This document shows, in pieces, positions 1 to 9,951 of a stretch of DNA of 64,000 nt. Each line of letters starts with the position of its first letter. The first letter of the stretch is position 1. Position numbers and translations under genes: made by a program. Below the pieces are notes generated by a model. It saw only the letters and a list, made by a program, of their open reading frames with translations, was not told where the DNA came from and did no database searches. Origin of the DNA: Streptomyces sp. NBC_00239 (GTDB lineage Bacteria; Actinomycetota; Actinomycetes; Streptomycetales; Streptomycetaceae); assembly GCF_036194065.1 (NCBI RefSeq), contig NZ_CP108095.1:4340001-4404000 (forward strand), read 5' to 3'.

Positions 1-386
1 GCTCGCTCGCCCGGGCGGTCGCGCACACCTCCACGCGCGAGCAGTTCGGGCGGCCGCTCTCGACCAACCAGGGGGTCATGCTGCGGGCCGCCGACGCCCA
101 CATGGACACCGAGGCGATCCGGGTCACGGCGTACGAGGCGGCCTGGCGCATCGACCAGGCCCTGCCCGCCCGCCGGCACGCGCTGACCGCCGCCTGGTGG
201 GCCGCCGAGGCCGGCAAACGGGTGGTCCACGCCGGCCAGCACCTGCACGGCGGCATGGGCGCCGACCTCGACCATCCCGTCCACCGGCACTTCCTGTGGG
301 GGCGCCAGCTGGACGCGTACCTCGGTTCCGGAGCCGAGCTCCTCGCCGAACTCGGCGCATCGATCGCAGCGGAGGACGAAGCATGA
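1..386 (+). CDS. acyl-CoA dehydrogenase, C-terminal part (5' end outside window)
   Basis: The reading frame is open from base 3 to the stop at 384-386, giving about 127 C-terminal residues of an FAD-dependent acyl-CoA dehydrogenase. The family oxidises acyl-CoA thioesters to trans-2-enoyl-CoA. The visible part has the characteristic TREQFGRPL motif near the start, followed by the C-terminal four-helix bundle. The stop overlaps the next start (ATGA), so it is translationally coupled to a ChsH1-like hydratase and an Ltp2-like aldolase. In Mycobacterium tuberculosis the same neighbours follow fadE28-fadE29, whose products form a heteromeric dehydrogenase acting on the 3-carbon steroid side chain. 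A similar role here is inference, because the N-terminal half and any partner subunit lie upstream of the window. Confidence 0.85.
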   Translation, partial: SLARAVAHTSTREQFGRPLSTNQGVMLRAADAHMDTEAIRVTAYEAAWRIDQALPARRHALTAAWWAAEAGKRVVHAGQHLHGGMGADLDHPVHRHFLWGRQLDAYLGSGAELLAELGASIAAEDEA

Positions 387-877
387 CGAGCCCCCACCCG
401 CAGAGCCTCCACCCGCAGACCCCGGCCGCGACGCCCCCGGCCCCGGCCCCGGCGCCCGGGCGCGAGGCCCGCCCCGCCCCCGGAGCTGCGCTGCGGGCCG
501 GCGACGAGCTGCCGCCGCTGGAGATACCGGTGACCCGCACCCTGATCGTCGCGGGCGCGGTCGCCTCCCGCGACTACCAGGACGTGCACCACGACGCGGA
601 GCTCGCGCGGGCGAAGGGCTCCCCCGACGTCTTCATGAACATCCTGACCACCAACGGCCTGGTCGGCCGGTACATCACCGACCACCTCGGCCCGGCCGCC
701 GTCCTCCGCAAGGTGGCCATCCGCCTCGGCGCCCCCAACTACCCCGGAGACACGATGGTCCTCACCGGCACCGTGATCGCCGTCCGTGACCGCACCGTCG
801 AGATCCGCGTCCTCGGCGCCAACGGCCTGGGCCACCACGTCACCGGCACGGTCACCGCGGAGGTGGCGCCGGCATGA
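383..877 (+). CDS. MaoC-like enoyl-CoA hydratase, ChsH1/Rv3541c-like
   Basis: A 164-residue protein with a single hot-dog (MaoC-like) domain preceded by about 45 residues rich in Pro and Ala. The segment around residues 70-120 (DYQDVHHD, then FMNILTTNGLVGRY) closely resembles, from memory, M. tuberculosis ChsH1 (Rv3541c). ChsH1 pairs with ChsH2 to hydrate the enoyl-CoA made from the steroid 3-carbon side chain. I chose the ATG at 383 because it overlaps the previous stop (ATGA). The stop in turn overlaps the start of the ltp2-like gene (ATGA at 874), so the three genes form one coupled operon. A ChsH2-like partner (MaoC plus OB-fold) is not in the window and would be expected upstream. The Pro/Ala N-terminus is longer than in the mycobacterial protein. 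Confidence 0.85.
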   Translation: MTSPHPQSLHPQTPAATPPAPAPAPGREARPAPGAALRAGDELPPLEIPVTRTLIVAGAVASRDYQDVHHDAELARAKGSPDVFMNILTTNGLVGRYITDHLGPAAVLRKVAIRLGAPNYPGDTMVLTGTVIAVRDRTVEIRVLGANGLGHHVTGTVTAEVAPA

Positions 878-2043
878 GCGTCCGCACCCGCGACTCGCTG
901 GGCGGCCGGGCCGCCATCGCCGGCATCGGCGCCACCGAGTTCTCCAAGGACTCCGGCCGCAGCGAGCTGAAGCTCGCCGTGGAGGCCGTGCACGCCGCCC
1001 TGGACGACGCCGGGCTGAGCCCCTCCGACGTCGACGGCATGGTCACCTTCACCATGGACACCAGCCCCGAGATCACCGTCGCGCAGGCGTCCGGCATCGG
1101 GGACCTGTCCTTCTTCTCCCGCATCCACTACGGCGGCGGCGCGGCATGCGCCACCGTCCAGCAGGCCGCCCTGGCCGTCGCGACCGGGGTCGCCGAGGTG
1201 GTGGTCTGCTACCGCGCCTTCAACGAGCGCTCCGGCCGCCGGTTCGGCTCGGGCGTGCAGCACCGCGAGCCGTCGGCGGAGGGTGCCGCGCTCGGCTGGT
1301 CGCTGCCGTGGGGGCTGCTGACCCCGGCCTCGTGGGTGGCGATGACCGCCCAGCGCTACCTGTACGCGTACGGACTGACCCCGGAGGCCTTCGGGCACGT
1401 CGCCGTCACCGGCCGGCGGCACGCCGCGAACAATCCCGCCGCGTACTTCCACGGCAAGCCGATCACCCTCGCCGACCACGCCGCCTCGCGCTGGATCGTG
1501 GAGCCGCTGCGGCTGCTGGACTGCTGCCAGGAGACCGACGGCGGGCAGGCCCTGGTCGTCACCACCACCGAGCGGGCCCGGCAGCTGCGGCACGCGCCCG
1601 CCGTGATCACCGCCGCGGCCCAGGGCGCCGGCCGCCGCCAGGAGGGGATGACCAGCTTCTACCGGGACGACCTGACCGGGCTGCCGGAGATGAACGTGGT
1701 CGCGCGGCAGCTGTGGCGAACCAGCGGACTGCGTCCCTCCGACATCGATGTGGGCATCCTCTACGACCATTTCTCCCCGTTCGTCCTGATGCAGTTGGAG
1801 GAGTTCGGCTTCTGCAAGCCGGGCGAGGCCGCCGGATTCGTGGCCGAGGACGTCCTCCCGCTCAACACGCACGGCGGCCAGCTCGGCGAGGCGTACCTCC
1901 ACGGGATGAACGGGATCGCCGAGGCGGTCCGGCAGCTGCGCGGCACCTCCGTCAACCAGGTCGAGGGCGCGGCCCGCACGCTCGTGACGGCCGGAACGGG
2001 CGTCCCCACGTCCGGCCTGATCCTGGGTGCGGACGGTGCGTGA
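874..2043 (+). CDS. ltp2: Ltp2-like lipid-transfer protein / thiolase-fold retro-aldolase
   Basis: A 389-residue thiolase-superfamily protein of the 'lipid-transfer protein' group. The N-terminus (AIAGIGATEFSKDSGRSELK) and the segment FFSRIHYGGGAACATVQQA match Ltp2 (Rv3540c) of the mycobacterial igr operon as I remember it. Ltp2 cleaves the beta-hydroxy-acyl-CoA made by ChsH1-ChsH2, releasing propionyl-CoA and a 17-keto steroid. It works as a complex with the DUF35 domain of ChsH2 and uses tyrosines rather than the thiolase cysteine. Candidate tyrosines here sit at about residues 297 (LYDHFSP) and 341 (EAYLHG). The start overlaps the previous stop by ATGA. It is the last gene of the operon; a small GC-rich hairpin follows the stop. 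The true substrate in this organism is unknown. Confidence 0.85.
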   Translation: MSVRTRDSLGGRAAIAGIGATEFSKDSGRSELKLAVEAVHAALDDAGLSPSDVDGMVTFTMDTSPEITVAQASGIGDLSFFSRIHYGGGAACATVQQAALAVATGVAEVVVCYRAFNERSGRRFGSGVQHREPSAEGAALGWSLPWGLLTPASWVAMTAQRYLYAYGLTPEAFGHVAVTGRRHAANNPAAYFHGKPITLADHAASRWIVEPLRLLDCCQETDGGQALVVTTTERARQLRHAPAVITAAAQGAGRRQEGMTSFYRDDLTGLPEMNVVARQLWRTSGLRPSDIDVGILYDHFSPFVLMQLEEFGFCKPGEAAGFVAEDVLPLNTHGGQLGEAYLHGMNGIAEAVRQLRGTSVNQVEGAARTLVTAGTGVPTSGLILGADGA

Positions 2044-2160
2044 CGGGCGGCCTCCTTCTTCAGGAGGTAGGGCCAGCCCCACCCCTACAACCTGAGACGG
2101 ATGCGCCTTCGGCACTTCGGGGCGATCCGCCGGGGGCGTCCGGACTTCTAGCGTGGAGCC

Positions 2161-2706
2161 ATGACCACGCCTGTCTGCACGTACCCGTCGAAGCCGTCGT
2201 ATGCGACGCCCTATCCGTCGTTCTCCTCGTACGTCCGGACGCGTGGTACGTCGCTGATGCGTACCGCGCGCTCGCTCACCGCGAACCCGTGCGACGCCGA
2301 GGACCTGCTGCAGACGGCCCTCACGAAGACGTACGTGGCCTGGGACCGCATCGAGGACCACCGGGCCCTGGACGGGTACGTCCGGCGGGCGCTGGTCAAC
2401 ACCCGCACCTCGCAGTGGCGCAAGCGCAAGGTCGACGAGTTCGCCTGCGAGGACCTGCCCGAGCCCGAGGGCCTGCCGTACGCCGACCCCGCCGACGCAC
2501 AGGTGCTGCGCGACGCGATGTGGCGGGCGGTCACCCGGCTGCCGGACCGGCAGCGGGCCATGGTCGTCCTGAGGTACTACGAGGACATGAGCGAGGCGCA
2601 GACCGCCGAGCTGCTCGGGGTGTCGGTCGGCACGGTCAAGAGCGCCGTCTCGCGGGCCCTCGGCAAGCTCCGCGAGGACCCGGAGCTCAGCCCCGTCCGC
2701 CTCTGA
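2161..2706 (+). CDS. SigE-family ECF RNA polymerase sigma factor
   Basis: A 181-residue sigma-70 family protein with only regions 2 and 4. Region 2 covers about residues 20-85 (CDAEDLLQTALTKTY, the core-binding and -10 recognition part). Region 4 covers about residues 120-175 (LPDRQRAMVVLRYYEDMSE followed by a helix-turn-helix with GVSVGTVKS). This layout is typical of the actinobacterial 'SigE family' ECF group. No anti-sigma gene is adjacent, which is common in this group. A TAGCGT -10-like hexamer at 2149-2154 lies 6 nt before the ATG, so transcripts may be leaderless or nearly so; a short GGAG at 2155-2158 is too close to be an ideal ribosome binding site. Target promoters cannot be deduced from the window. 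Confidence 0.9.
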   Translation: MTTPVCTYPSKPSYATPYPSFSSYVRTRGTSLMRTARSLTANPCDAEDLLQTALTKTYVAWDRIEDHRALDGYVRRALVNTRTSQWRKRKVDEFACEDLPEPEGLPYADPADAQVLRDAMWRAVTRLPDRQRAMVVLRYYEDMSEAQTAELLGVSVGTVKSAVSRALGKLREDPELSPVRL

Positions 2707-2879
2707 ACGGTCCTTCTCCCGGAGGCCCGCTTCGGAACGGCCTGTTTCCGCCTGTCCGACGGTTCCCGCCCGGCCCCGCCCACCCCTTTCGTACTCCCGG
2801 GTAGTGACAGGACCTCTCCGGCCTGCGCAGAATCGCAGCATCTCTTTTGCCGCCGCGCAGCGCCCACCGGGAGGACGCT

Positions 2880-4529
<1,650 letters not shown>

Positions 4530-4530
4530 C

Positions 4531-4574
<44 letters not shown>

Positions 4575-4593
4575 ACGCACGGCCCCGGACGGT

Positions 4594-4607
4594 GTTTCAC
4601 GTGAAAC
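4594..4607. promoter_or_regulatory. parS site (ParB-binding), copy 1
   Basis: A perfect 14-bp palindrome GTTTCACGTGAAAC, the consensus ParB-binding parS sequence of Streptomyces and many other bacteria. ParB nucleates here, loads condensin and helps segregate origin regions, especially during sporulation. It lies in the convergent intergenic space between the acyl-CoA synthetase and the ABM-domain gene, 32 bp from a second copy. Confidence 0.9.
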
Positions 4608-4625
4608 AACCACCGCCGGGGCCGT

Positions 4626-4639
4626 GTTTCACGTGAAAC
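4626..4639. promoter_or_regulatory. parS site (ParB-binding), copy 2
   Basis: A second perfect GTTTCACGTGAAAC palindrome, 32 bp (about three helical turns) from the first, so two ParB dimers could sit on the same face of the DNA. In S. coelicolor most parS sites cluster around oriC, which agrees with the gene content of this window. Confidence 0.9.
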
Positions 4640-4663
4640 ATCACCCCGGGCCGGGAGCCCGCT

Positions 4664-5239
4664 CTAGCGGGGGCTGAGCCAGCCCCGCAGCAGCCGGCTG
4701 ACGGCCGGCATCGCCACGTACGTCATCAGGGTGCTGAAGACCACGGCGAAGGCCGCCGTGCGCAGGACGAAGTTCAGGTCCACCAGGTACGGCCCGAGCA
4801 GCGCGTTGCCCGCCAGCGAGATCGGGAAGATGGCCAGCCCCGAGCTGATCGCCATCTTCCAGCGCGGCGGCGCCGGCCGGGTCGTGCCCGGCTTGGCGAA
4901 CCAGGTCTCCATGCCGGTGAGTTCCCGCCGGGCTATCTCGGTGTGGTGGTGGCCCTGGCAGTTGGCGAACCATGCGGCCCGCTCCGGGGAGTCCTGCCAG
5001 GCCTGGAAGGCGGCGTTGTCCCGGAACCGGTGGACCAGGAACCAGGGCGCGCCGTCACCGGCCGGCCGGAACAGGCCGTAGCCCAGGTGCCCTGAGAAGT
5101 GGGCCGCGGTGTCCAGGATCCCGCGCGCCCACTCCTCGAACGACTCCTCGTACCCGGGTTCGACCTGCCGGGCGATCAGCAGCGTCACCTCGCCGTTGTC
5201 GGCGGGCACGCTCTGCTCTGGGGTGTCGGTGATGGCCAT
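4664..5239 (-). CDS. antibiotic biosynthesis monooxygenase (ABM) domain protein with C-terminal membrane segments
   Basis: A 191-residue protein. Residues about 15-110 form an ABM-like ferredoxin-fold domain (VTLLIARQVEPGYEESFEEW, and WFLVHRFRDNAAFQAWQDS). Residues about 125-185 contain two hydrophobic stretches (MAISSGLAIFPISLAGNALL and FAVVFSTLMTYVAMPAV) predicted to span the membrane. ABM proteins are small dimeric oxygenases or stress proteins; the membrane-anchored version is common in actinobacteria but has no established function. The gene is convergent with the acyl-CoA synthetase across the parS pair. It starts 63 nt beyond the stop of the large PAS protein on the same strand and may be co-transcribed with it. 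Catalytic activity cannot be inferred from sequence alone. Confidence 0.8.
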   Translation of the reverse strand: MAITDTPEQSVPADNGEVTLLIARQVEPGYEESFEEWARGILDTAAHFSGHLGYGLFRPAGDGAPWFLVHRFRDNAAFQAWQDSPERAAWFANCQGHHHTEIARRELTGMETWFAKPGTTRPAPPRWKMAISSGLAIFPISLAGNALLGPYLVDLNFVLRTAAFAVVFSTLMTYVAMPAVSRLLRGWLSPR

Positions 5240-5252
5240 CCGTACAGGGTGG

Positions 5253-8200
5253 CTAATTGGTCCCGATCTTCGTCAGCAGGTCCACGATGCGGCCCTGCAC
5301 CTCGGTGGTGGTGGCGCGCTCGGCGAGGAACAGCACGGTCTCTCCGGACCCCAGGCCGGTCAGGTCGGACTTGTCGATGTCCACGGAGGTGTAGACGACC
5401 AGCGGGGTGCGGTTCAGCTGCCCGTTGGCACGCAGCCAGTCCACGATCCCGGCCCGTCGCCTGCGCACCTGCATCAGGTCCATGACGACGAGGTTCGGCC
5501 GGATCCGGGAGGCGAGCTCCACGGCGTCGGTGTCCGCGTCGGCCCGGGCGACCTGCATGCCCCGGCGCTCCATGGCCGCGGTCAGCGCCTGGGCGATCTC
5601 GTCGTGCTGTTCCAGCAGCAGCACCCGGGAGGGGTGCTGCTCGCTGTCGCGCGGCGCGAGCGCCTTGAGGAGCACGGCCGGATCGGCGCCGTACGCGGCC
5701 TCCCGGGTGGCCTGACCGAGCCCGGCCGTCACCAGGACGGGAACCTCGGCGGCCACCGCGGCCTGGCGCAGCGACTGCAGGGCGGTGCGTGTGATCGGCC
5801 CGGTCAGCGGGTCGACGAACAGCGCGGCGGGGTACGCGGCGATCTGCGCGTCCACCTCCTCACGGGAGTGCACGATCACCGGCCGGTAGCCGCGTTCGCT
5901 GAGCGCCTGCTGGGTCGTCACATCGGGCGCGGGCCACACCAGGAGCCGGCGCGGGTTGTCGAGCGGCTCCGGGGGCAGCTCGTCGTCCACGGGCTGCGGC
6001 ACCGGGCGGTGGAGCACCTCGACGGCGCCGCCGGGCCCGTCGAGCGGCTCGGGGCCCTCGGCGGCGTCGGCGGCGGGTGCCCCTATGGCGAAGGCGCGGC
6101 CGATCCCGAGCGAGGCACCGTCGGCGCCGCTGTCGGGCTCGGAGAGCCGCCGCCGGCGCCCGATCCCGCCGTCGGGCGCCCCGGCGGACTGCGGCGGTAC
6201 GGCGGCGGCCGGTCCCGCTCCGGCGCGGCCGGGGGCCGGCGGGGTCACGGGCTGCGCGGGAGCCGACGGGGGCGCGAGCGCGGCCCCCTGCCCGAGCGTG
6301 CCGAGCGCCCGTACGGGAATGGGGCCGGCCGGGGAGTCCTGGGCCTGGCGGGCGCCGGGCAGCGGGACCGGCCCGGCGGCGGGCGGAGCTTCTTCGGGCG
6401 CGGTGCGGGCGGCGGGCACGGGCCAGGCGGCGGGGGTGGTCGGCAGCGCGCGACGGCGGCCGGTCGGGGCCCCGTCCTCGGCCGGTCCCGTCGCGGTCAG
6501 CGGGTGCGGCTGCGGGGGCGTGTGGTCGTCGGCGGCCGCGGCCGGGGCGTGGTTCTCGTTCGCCGTGCCGCCGTCGGGGGCGCCGGACAGCGCGATCGGG
6601 CTGCCGAGGACCCGGCGGGCCCGGCGCCCCTGCGCCTCGGGCGCCGCACCCGGCGCTGCCTGCCCGCCGACTGCCTGCCCGTTGGGCGTCTGCCCGTCCG
6701 GCGCGTGCGGCCCACTCAGGGCTCCAGGGGCGCCGGGAACTCCTCCGGCAGGTCCAGGAAGGCCGGGAGCTCCAGGAAGGCCGGGAAGACCGGAAGCGCC
6801 GGGAAGGCCGATCGCTCCCGGCGCTCCGGGCGTGTTCGGGGCCGCGGCCGGCCGCAGGGCCTGCTGCGCCACGGGTCCGGCGGCGGCCACGGGTCCGGCC
6901 GGGGCCGGGGCGGGCGTGTCGGAGCCGTACGGGTCGACGGTGCCGGTCTCGGTGCGGGCGCCGGGCACGGCGGGTGCACCGAGGGCCCGGCGGCGGCCGC
7001 CACCGGCCGCGGGCACGGCTTCGGGTGCGCCCTGCGGCGCGGGGCTCTCGGGGGCGGGGCCCAGCGCGCGGCGCCGGCCGTGGCCTTCCTCGGCACCGCC
7101 GGGCGCGGCCGGGGGCAGCCCCTGCGGCGGCACGGGCTGCGGGCCCTGGGCGGGAGGTACGGGCGGCATCGGCGGCATGGAGGGCATCGGCGGAACCGGC
7201 GGTCGGCCCTGTGCCGGCACCGGCGGCGCGGGCAGCGGCTGAGCGGGCACCGGCTGTCCGGCCGCGGCGGCCGAGGCGCTTTCTTCGAGCGCGCGGCCGC
7301 GCCGCCGGCCGGTGCCGTCGGCGGGCACCGGGGTGGCCAGCCCGGCGGGGTTCACGGGGGCCTGTGCCAGGTCGGCGCCGCGGGCGCGTCGGCGGCCGGA
7401 CGGCAGCGCCAGCGCGCCGCCCTCGCCCGCGCCGCCCTGCACGGCCACCTCGGCGCCCGGCCCCCGCGGCACCTGCCCGTTCTGCGCTCCCTGCGGGCCC
7501 TGAGAGCCCTGGGGTCCTTGCGGTGCCGGTCGCCGGGCGGCCGGCACCTCCTCGTCGAGGAAGGCGTCCACTCCGCGCCGGGCCCGCTTCCCGCCCGGTG
7601 CCGACGGGCCGCCCGCGGGGGCTCCGGCAGCCGCGGGGGCTCCGGCAGCCGCGGGCTCGGGCGCGGATCCGCCCGCCGCCTCCGGCTCGGGTTCCGGCTC
7701 CGGGCGGGTCACCGTGCCGGCGCCCGCACCCAGCGGGACTTCGAGCACGTACGCGCTGCCGGTGGTCCCGGGCACCTTGACCGTCTGCAGCACGCCGCCG
7801 TGCGCGGCCACGATGCCCCGCACGATCGGCTCGTGGACCGGGTTGCCGCCGGCGTACGGCCCGCGCACCTCGATCCGTACGACGTCGCCGCGCTGGGCGA
7901 CGGCCAGCACGATCGTGGAGTCCATGTAGCCGCCGGCGGCCGACAGCGGGGCCTTGCCCGTCGCGTCGACCCCGGCCACGTCGGCGACCAGGTGCGCGAG
8001 GGCCGTCGCCAGCCTCGGCGCGTCCACCTCGGCTTCGATCGTCGGCGCGTGCACCGCGAACTGCGCCCGGCCCGGGCCGATCAGCTCCACCGCGCCCTCG
8101 ACAGCCGTCGCCACGACGTCGTCGAGCAGCACCTTCTCCTTCGCGAGCCGGTCCTTGCCCGCGTCCAGGCGCTGGAAGCCCAGCACGTTGTCGAGGAGCA

Positions 8201-9176
8201 CGGTCATCCGTGAATAGCCGGCGGCCAGGTGGTGCAGCAGCTGGTTCGCCTCGGGCCACAACTGCCCGGCGTCGTCCGCGGCCAGCGTGGCCAGTTCGCC
8301 GCGCAGCTCCTCCAGCGGGCCGCGCAGGGCCTCGTCGGCGAGGGCGAGCAGCTGGGCGTGCCGGGCGGCGAGCGCGTCGTACGGGCGGCGGTCGGTGAAG
8401 GTCATCACGGCGCCGACGAGCTGCTCCCCGTCGCGTACGGGCGAGGTGGTCAGGTCCACGGAGACGGGCTTGCCGGCCTTGTTCCAGAGCACCTGCCCGC
8501 GCACCCGGTGCTTGCGTCCGGAGCGCAGGGTGTCGGCGAGCGGCGACTCGTCGAAGGGGAAGGGCGAGCCGTCGGCGCGGGAGTGCCCGACGAGGGCGTG
8601 CAGTTCGCGGTTGCCGAGTTCGGTGGCGCGGTAGCCGAGGATCTGGGCGGCGGCCGGATTGACGAGGACGACCCGGCCGTCGGTGTCCGTGCCGACGACG
8701 CCTTCGGCCGCGGCGCGCAGGATCATCTCGGTCTGGCGCTGCGAGCGGGCCAGCTCGGCCTCGGTGTCGACGGTGCCGGACAGGTCCCGTACGACCAGCA
8801 TGAGCAGCTCGTCGCCGGTGTAGCGGTGGGCGTCGGCGTAGGCCTCGCGGCCGTCCTCGAGGGCGGCGCTGGTCACCTCGGCGGGGAACTCGCTGCCGTC
8901 GGTGCGGCGGGCCGTCATCCGCTTGGGCTTGGTGCGGCCCTCGGGCTCGTCGCCGGGCCGGCGCATCGAGCCGGGGATCAGTTTCGAGTCGAACTCGGGG
9001 AGCAGCGAGAGCAGGCCGCGCCCGACCAGACCGGTACCGGGGGACTCGAAGACGCCGAGCGCGATCGAGTTGGCGTTCACCACGGTGCCGTTGGCGTTCA
9101 CGAGGAGAAGCGCGTCCGGAAGCGCGTCGAGTATTGCTGCGAGGCGAGCAGCGCCTCGCGATGGCCTGCTACTCAC
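5253..9176 (-). CDS. PAS-PAS, degenerate histidine kinase-like core and two receiver-like domains; signalling scaffold
   Basis: A very large (1307 aa) signalling protein. Two PAS domains occupy about residues 10-130 (ILDALPDALLLVNANGTVVN) and 150-265 (VGTDTDGRVVLVNPAAAQIL). A kinase-like core follows at about 270-480, but the phospho-acceptor region reads DEALRGPLEEL with no HE(L/I)RTP histidine, and the ATPase part has no clear N-box asparagine or DxGxG. A Pro/Ala/Gly-rich low-complexity linker of roughly 580 residues (about 490-1070) leads to two receiver-like domains at about 1075-1178 and 1182-1300. The last keeps a candidate phospho-aspartate (VVMDLM) but has AER where the conserved lysine should be. 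GTG 9176 is preceded by a GGGAGG 10 nt away. It probably signals by protein interaction rather than phosphotransfer (inference). Confidence 0.8.
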   Translation of the reverse strand: MSSRPSRGAARLAAILDALPDALLLVNANGTVVNANSIALGVFESPGTGLVGRGLLSLLPEFDSKLIPGSMRRPGDEPEGRTKPKRMTARRTDGSEFPAEVTSAALEDGREAYADAHRYTGDELLMLVVRDLSGTVDTEAELARSQRQTEMILRAAAEGVVGTDTDGRVVLVNPAAAQILGYRATELGNRELHALVGHSRADGSPFPFDESPLADTLRSGRKHRVRGQVLWNKAGKPVSVDLTTSPVRDGEQLVGAVMTFTDRRPYDALAARHAQLLALADEALRGPLEELRGELATLAADDAGQLWPEANQLLHHLAAGYSRMTVLLDNVLGFQRLDAGKDRLAKEKVLLDDVVATAVEGAVELIGPGRAQFAVHAPTIEAEVDAPRLATALAHLVADVAGVDATGKAPLSAAGGYMDSTIVLAVAQRGDVVRIEVRGPYAGGNPVHEPIVRGIVAAHGGVLQTVKVPGTTGSAYVLEVPLGAGAGTVTRPEPEPEPEAAGGSAPEPAAAGAPAAAGAPAGGPSAPGGKRARRGVDAFLDEEVPAARRPAPQGPQGSQGPQGAQNGQVPRGPGAEVAVQGGAGEGGALALPSGRRRARGADLAQAPVNPAGLATPVPADGTGRRRGRALEESASAAAAGQPVPAQPLPAPPVPAQGRPPVPPMPSMPPMPPVPPAQGPQPVPPQGLPPAAPGGAEEGHGRRRALGPAPESPAPQGAPEAVPAAGGGRRRALGAPAVPGARTETGTVDPYGSDTPAPAPAGPVAAAGPVAQQALRPAAAPNTPGAPGAIGLPGASGLPGLPGAPGLPGPAGGVPGAPGALSGPHAPDGQTPNGQAVGGQAAPGAAPEAQGRRARRVLGSPIALSGAPDGGTANENHAPAAAADDHTPPQPHPLTATGPAEDGAPTGRRRALPTTPAAWPVPAARTAPEEAPPAAGPVPLPGARQAQDSPAGPIPVRALGTLGQGAALAPPSAPAQPVTPPAPGRAGAGPAAAVPPQSAGAPDGGIGRRRRLSEPDSGADGASLGIGRAFAIGAPAADAAEGPEPLDGPGGAVEVLHRPVPQPVDDELPPEPLDNPRRLLVWPAPDVTTQQALSERGYRPVIVHSREEVDAQIAAYPAALFVDPLTGPITRTALQSLRQAAVAAEVPVLVTAGLGQATREAAYGADPAVLLKALAPRDSEQHPSRVLLLEQHDEIAQALTAAMERRGMQVARADADTDAVELASRIRPNLVVMDLMQVRRRRAGIVDWLRANGQLNRTPLVVYTSVDIDKSDLTGLGSGETVLFLAERATTTEVQGRIVDLLTKIGTN

Positions 9177-9279
9177 GACGACGCTTCCTCCCTGACTACC
9201 GGCATGTCACGGGAGGAGTCTAAGTGCACCGATCCGCCGACCGGCGGCGGATGTGGCGCAGTCTTGCCATCGTTGCTGG

Positions 9280-9708
9280 TCAGGAGCGCACACTCGGAAG
9301 CACGGGTTCCAAATCCTTCCACCGGCTGATCTCACACCCGTTCTTCCGGTCGAAGGCCGCCTGGACCCGCTTTCCGCGCCAGGTCCCGGTCACCTCGGCC
9401 CGTGCCGGGCCGCCGTGCTGCTGGGTGCACGTGCTCCGCGTCGACACCGGGGCGAAGGGGTCGGCCCCCTCTTCGGCGAAGGCGTGCAGCCGGGCGCAGG
9501 CCCGCTTCGCCTCGGGGTGGGTGCCGCCGACCGGGTCGCACGTCAGCTCGTAAGAGCCGTCGGCGCGCGGGTTGCCGGATCCGGCGACGGTCACGGTGAG
9601 CCGGTCTGGTGCCGGCTCGTGGAGCAGTCCGAGCGGCAGCGGAGGCAGCGGACCCGCGGCGAGGACGGCCGCGGAGACGGCCGAGGCGAGGACGAGACGG
9701 CGCAGCAT
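9280..9708 (-). CDS. subtilisin inhibitor-like (SSI family) secreted protein
   Basis: A 142-residue secreted protein with a Sec signal peptide (about residues 1-30: Arg2-Arg4, a hydrophobic core, then a Pro/Leu stretch). The mature part has the four cysteines of the Streptomyces subtilisin inhibitor family (CDPVGG, RACARL, STCTQQ, NGCEIS) and the family signature GGPARAEVTGTWRGKRV near the C-terminus. These proteins block extracellular serine proteases and transglutaminase-processing enzymes. By alignment with classical SSI the P1 residue would be the first Gln of CTQQ, whereas classical inhibitors have Met, Lys or Arg, so protease specificity may differ or inhibition may be weak. It is transcribed towards the PAS-kinase gene on the same strand. 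Confidence 0.85.
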   Translation of the reverse strand: MLRRLVLASAVSAAVLAAGPLPPLPLGLLHEPAPDRLTVTVAGSGNPRADGSYELTCDPVGGTHPEAKRACARLHAFAEEGADPFAPVSTRSTCTQQHGGPARAEVTGTWRGKRVQAAFDRKNGCEISRWKDLEPVLPSVRS

Positions 9709-9852
9709 GCCGTGCCCAACGAGCGGGGCGCGGCCGGGGTCACTAAGGCTTTGCCCTGGCCGCCTTGTGACTAGTACCGTGGGGGTGGATTGGTGACCGG
9801 CCCACGGGCTGTGTCATCATCTGCACGCACCCCACGTACGCGGGGGTGTGCT

Positions 9853-9943
9853 GGAGGCGTCGCCTAGTCCGGTCTATGGCGCCGCACTGCTAATGCGGTT
9901 TGGGTCTTAAAGCCCATCGAGGGTTCAAATCCCTCCGCCTCCG
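9853..9943 (+). tRNA. tRNA-Ser (anticodon GCT)
   Basis: A 91-nt class II tRNA with a 7-bp acceptor stem (GGAGGCG / CGCCTCC), anticodon stem CCGCA / TGCGG enclosing loop CTGCTAA (anticodon GCT at 9889-9891), a long variable arm and a canonical T-arm (GAGGG TTCAAAT CCCTC). It reads AGC/AGU serine codons. CCA is not encoded. Confidence 0.97.
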
Positions 9944-9951
9944 CGCTGAAC

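Noticed and set aside
739..2841. 700-codon open frame antisense to the ltp2-sigma region
   Set aside because: It is a high-GC mirror of real genes on the plus strand; its composition is repetitive and it crosses two gene ends.
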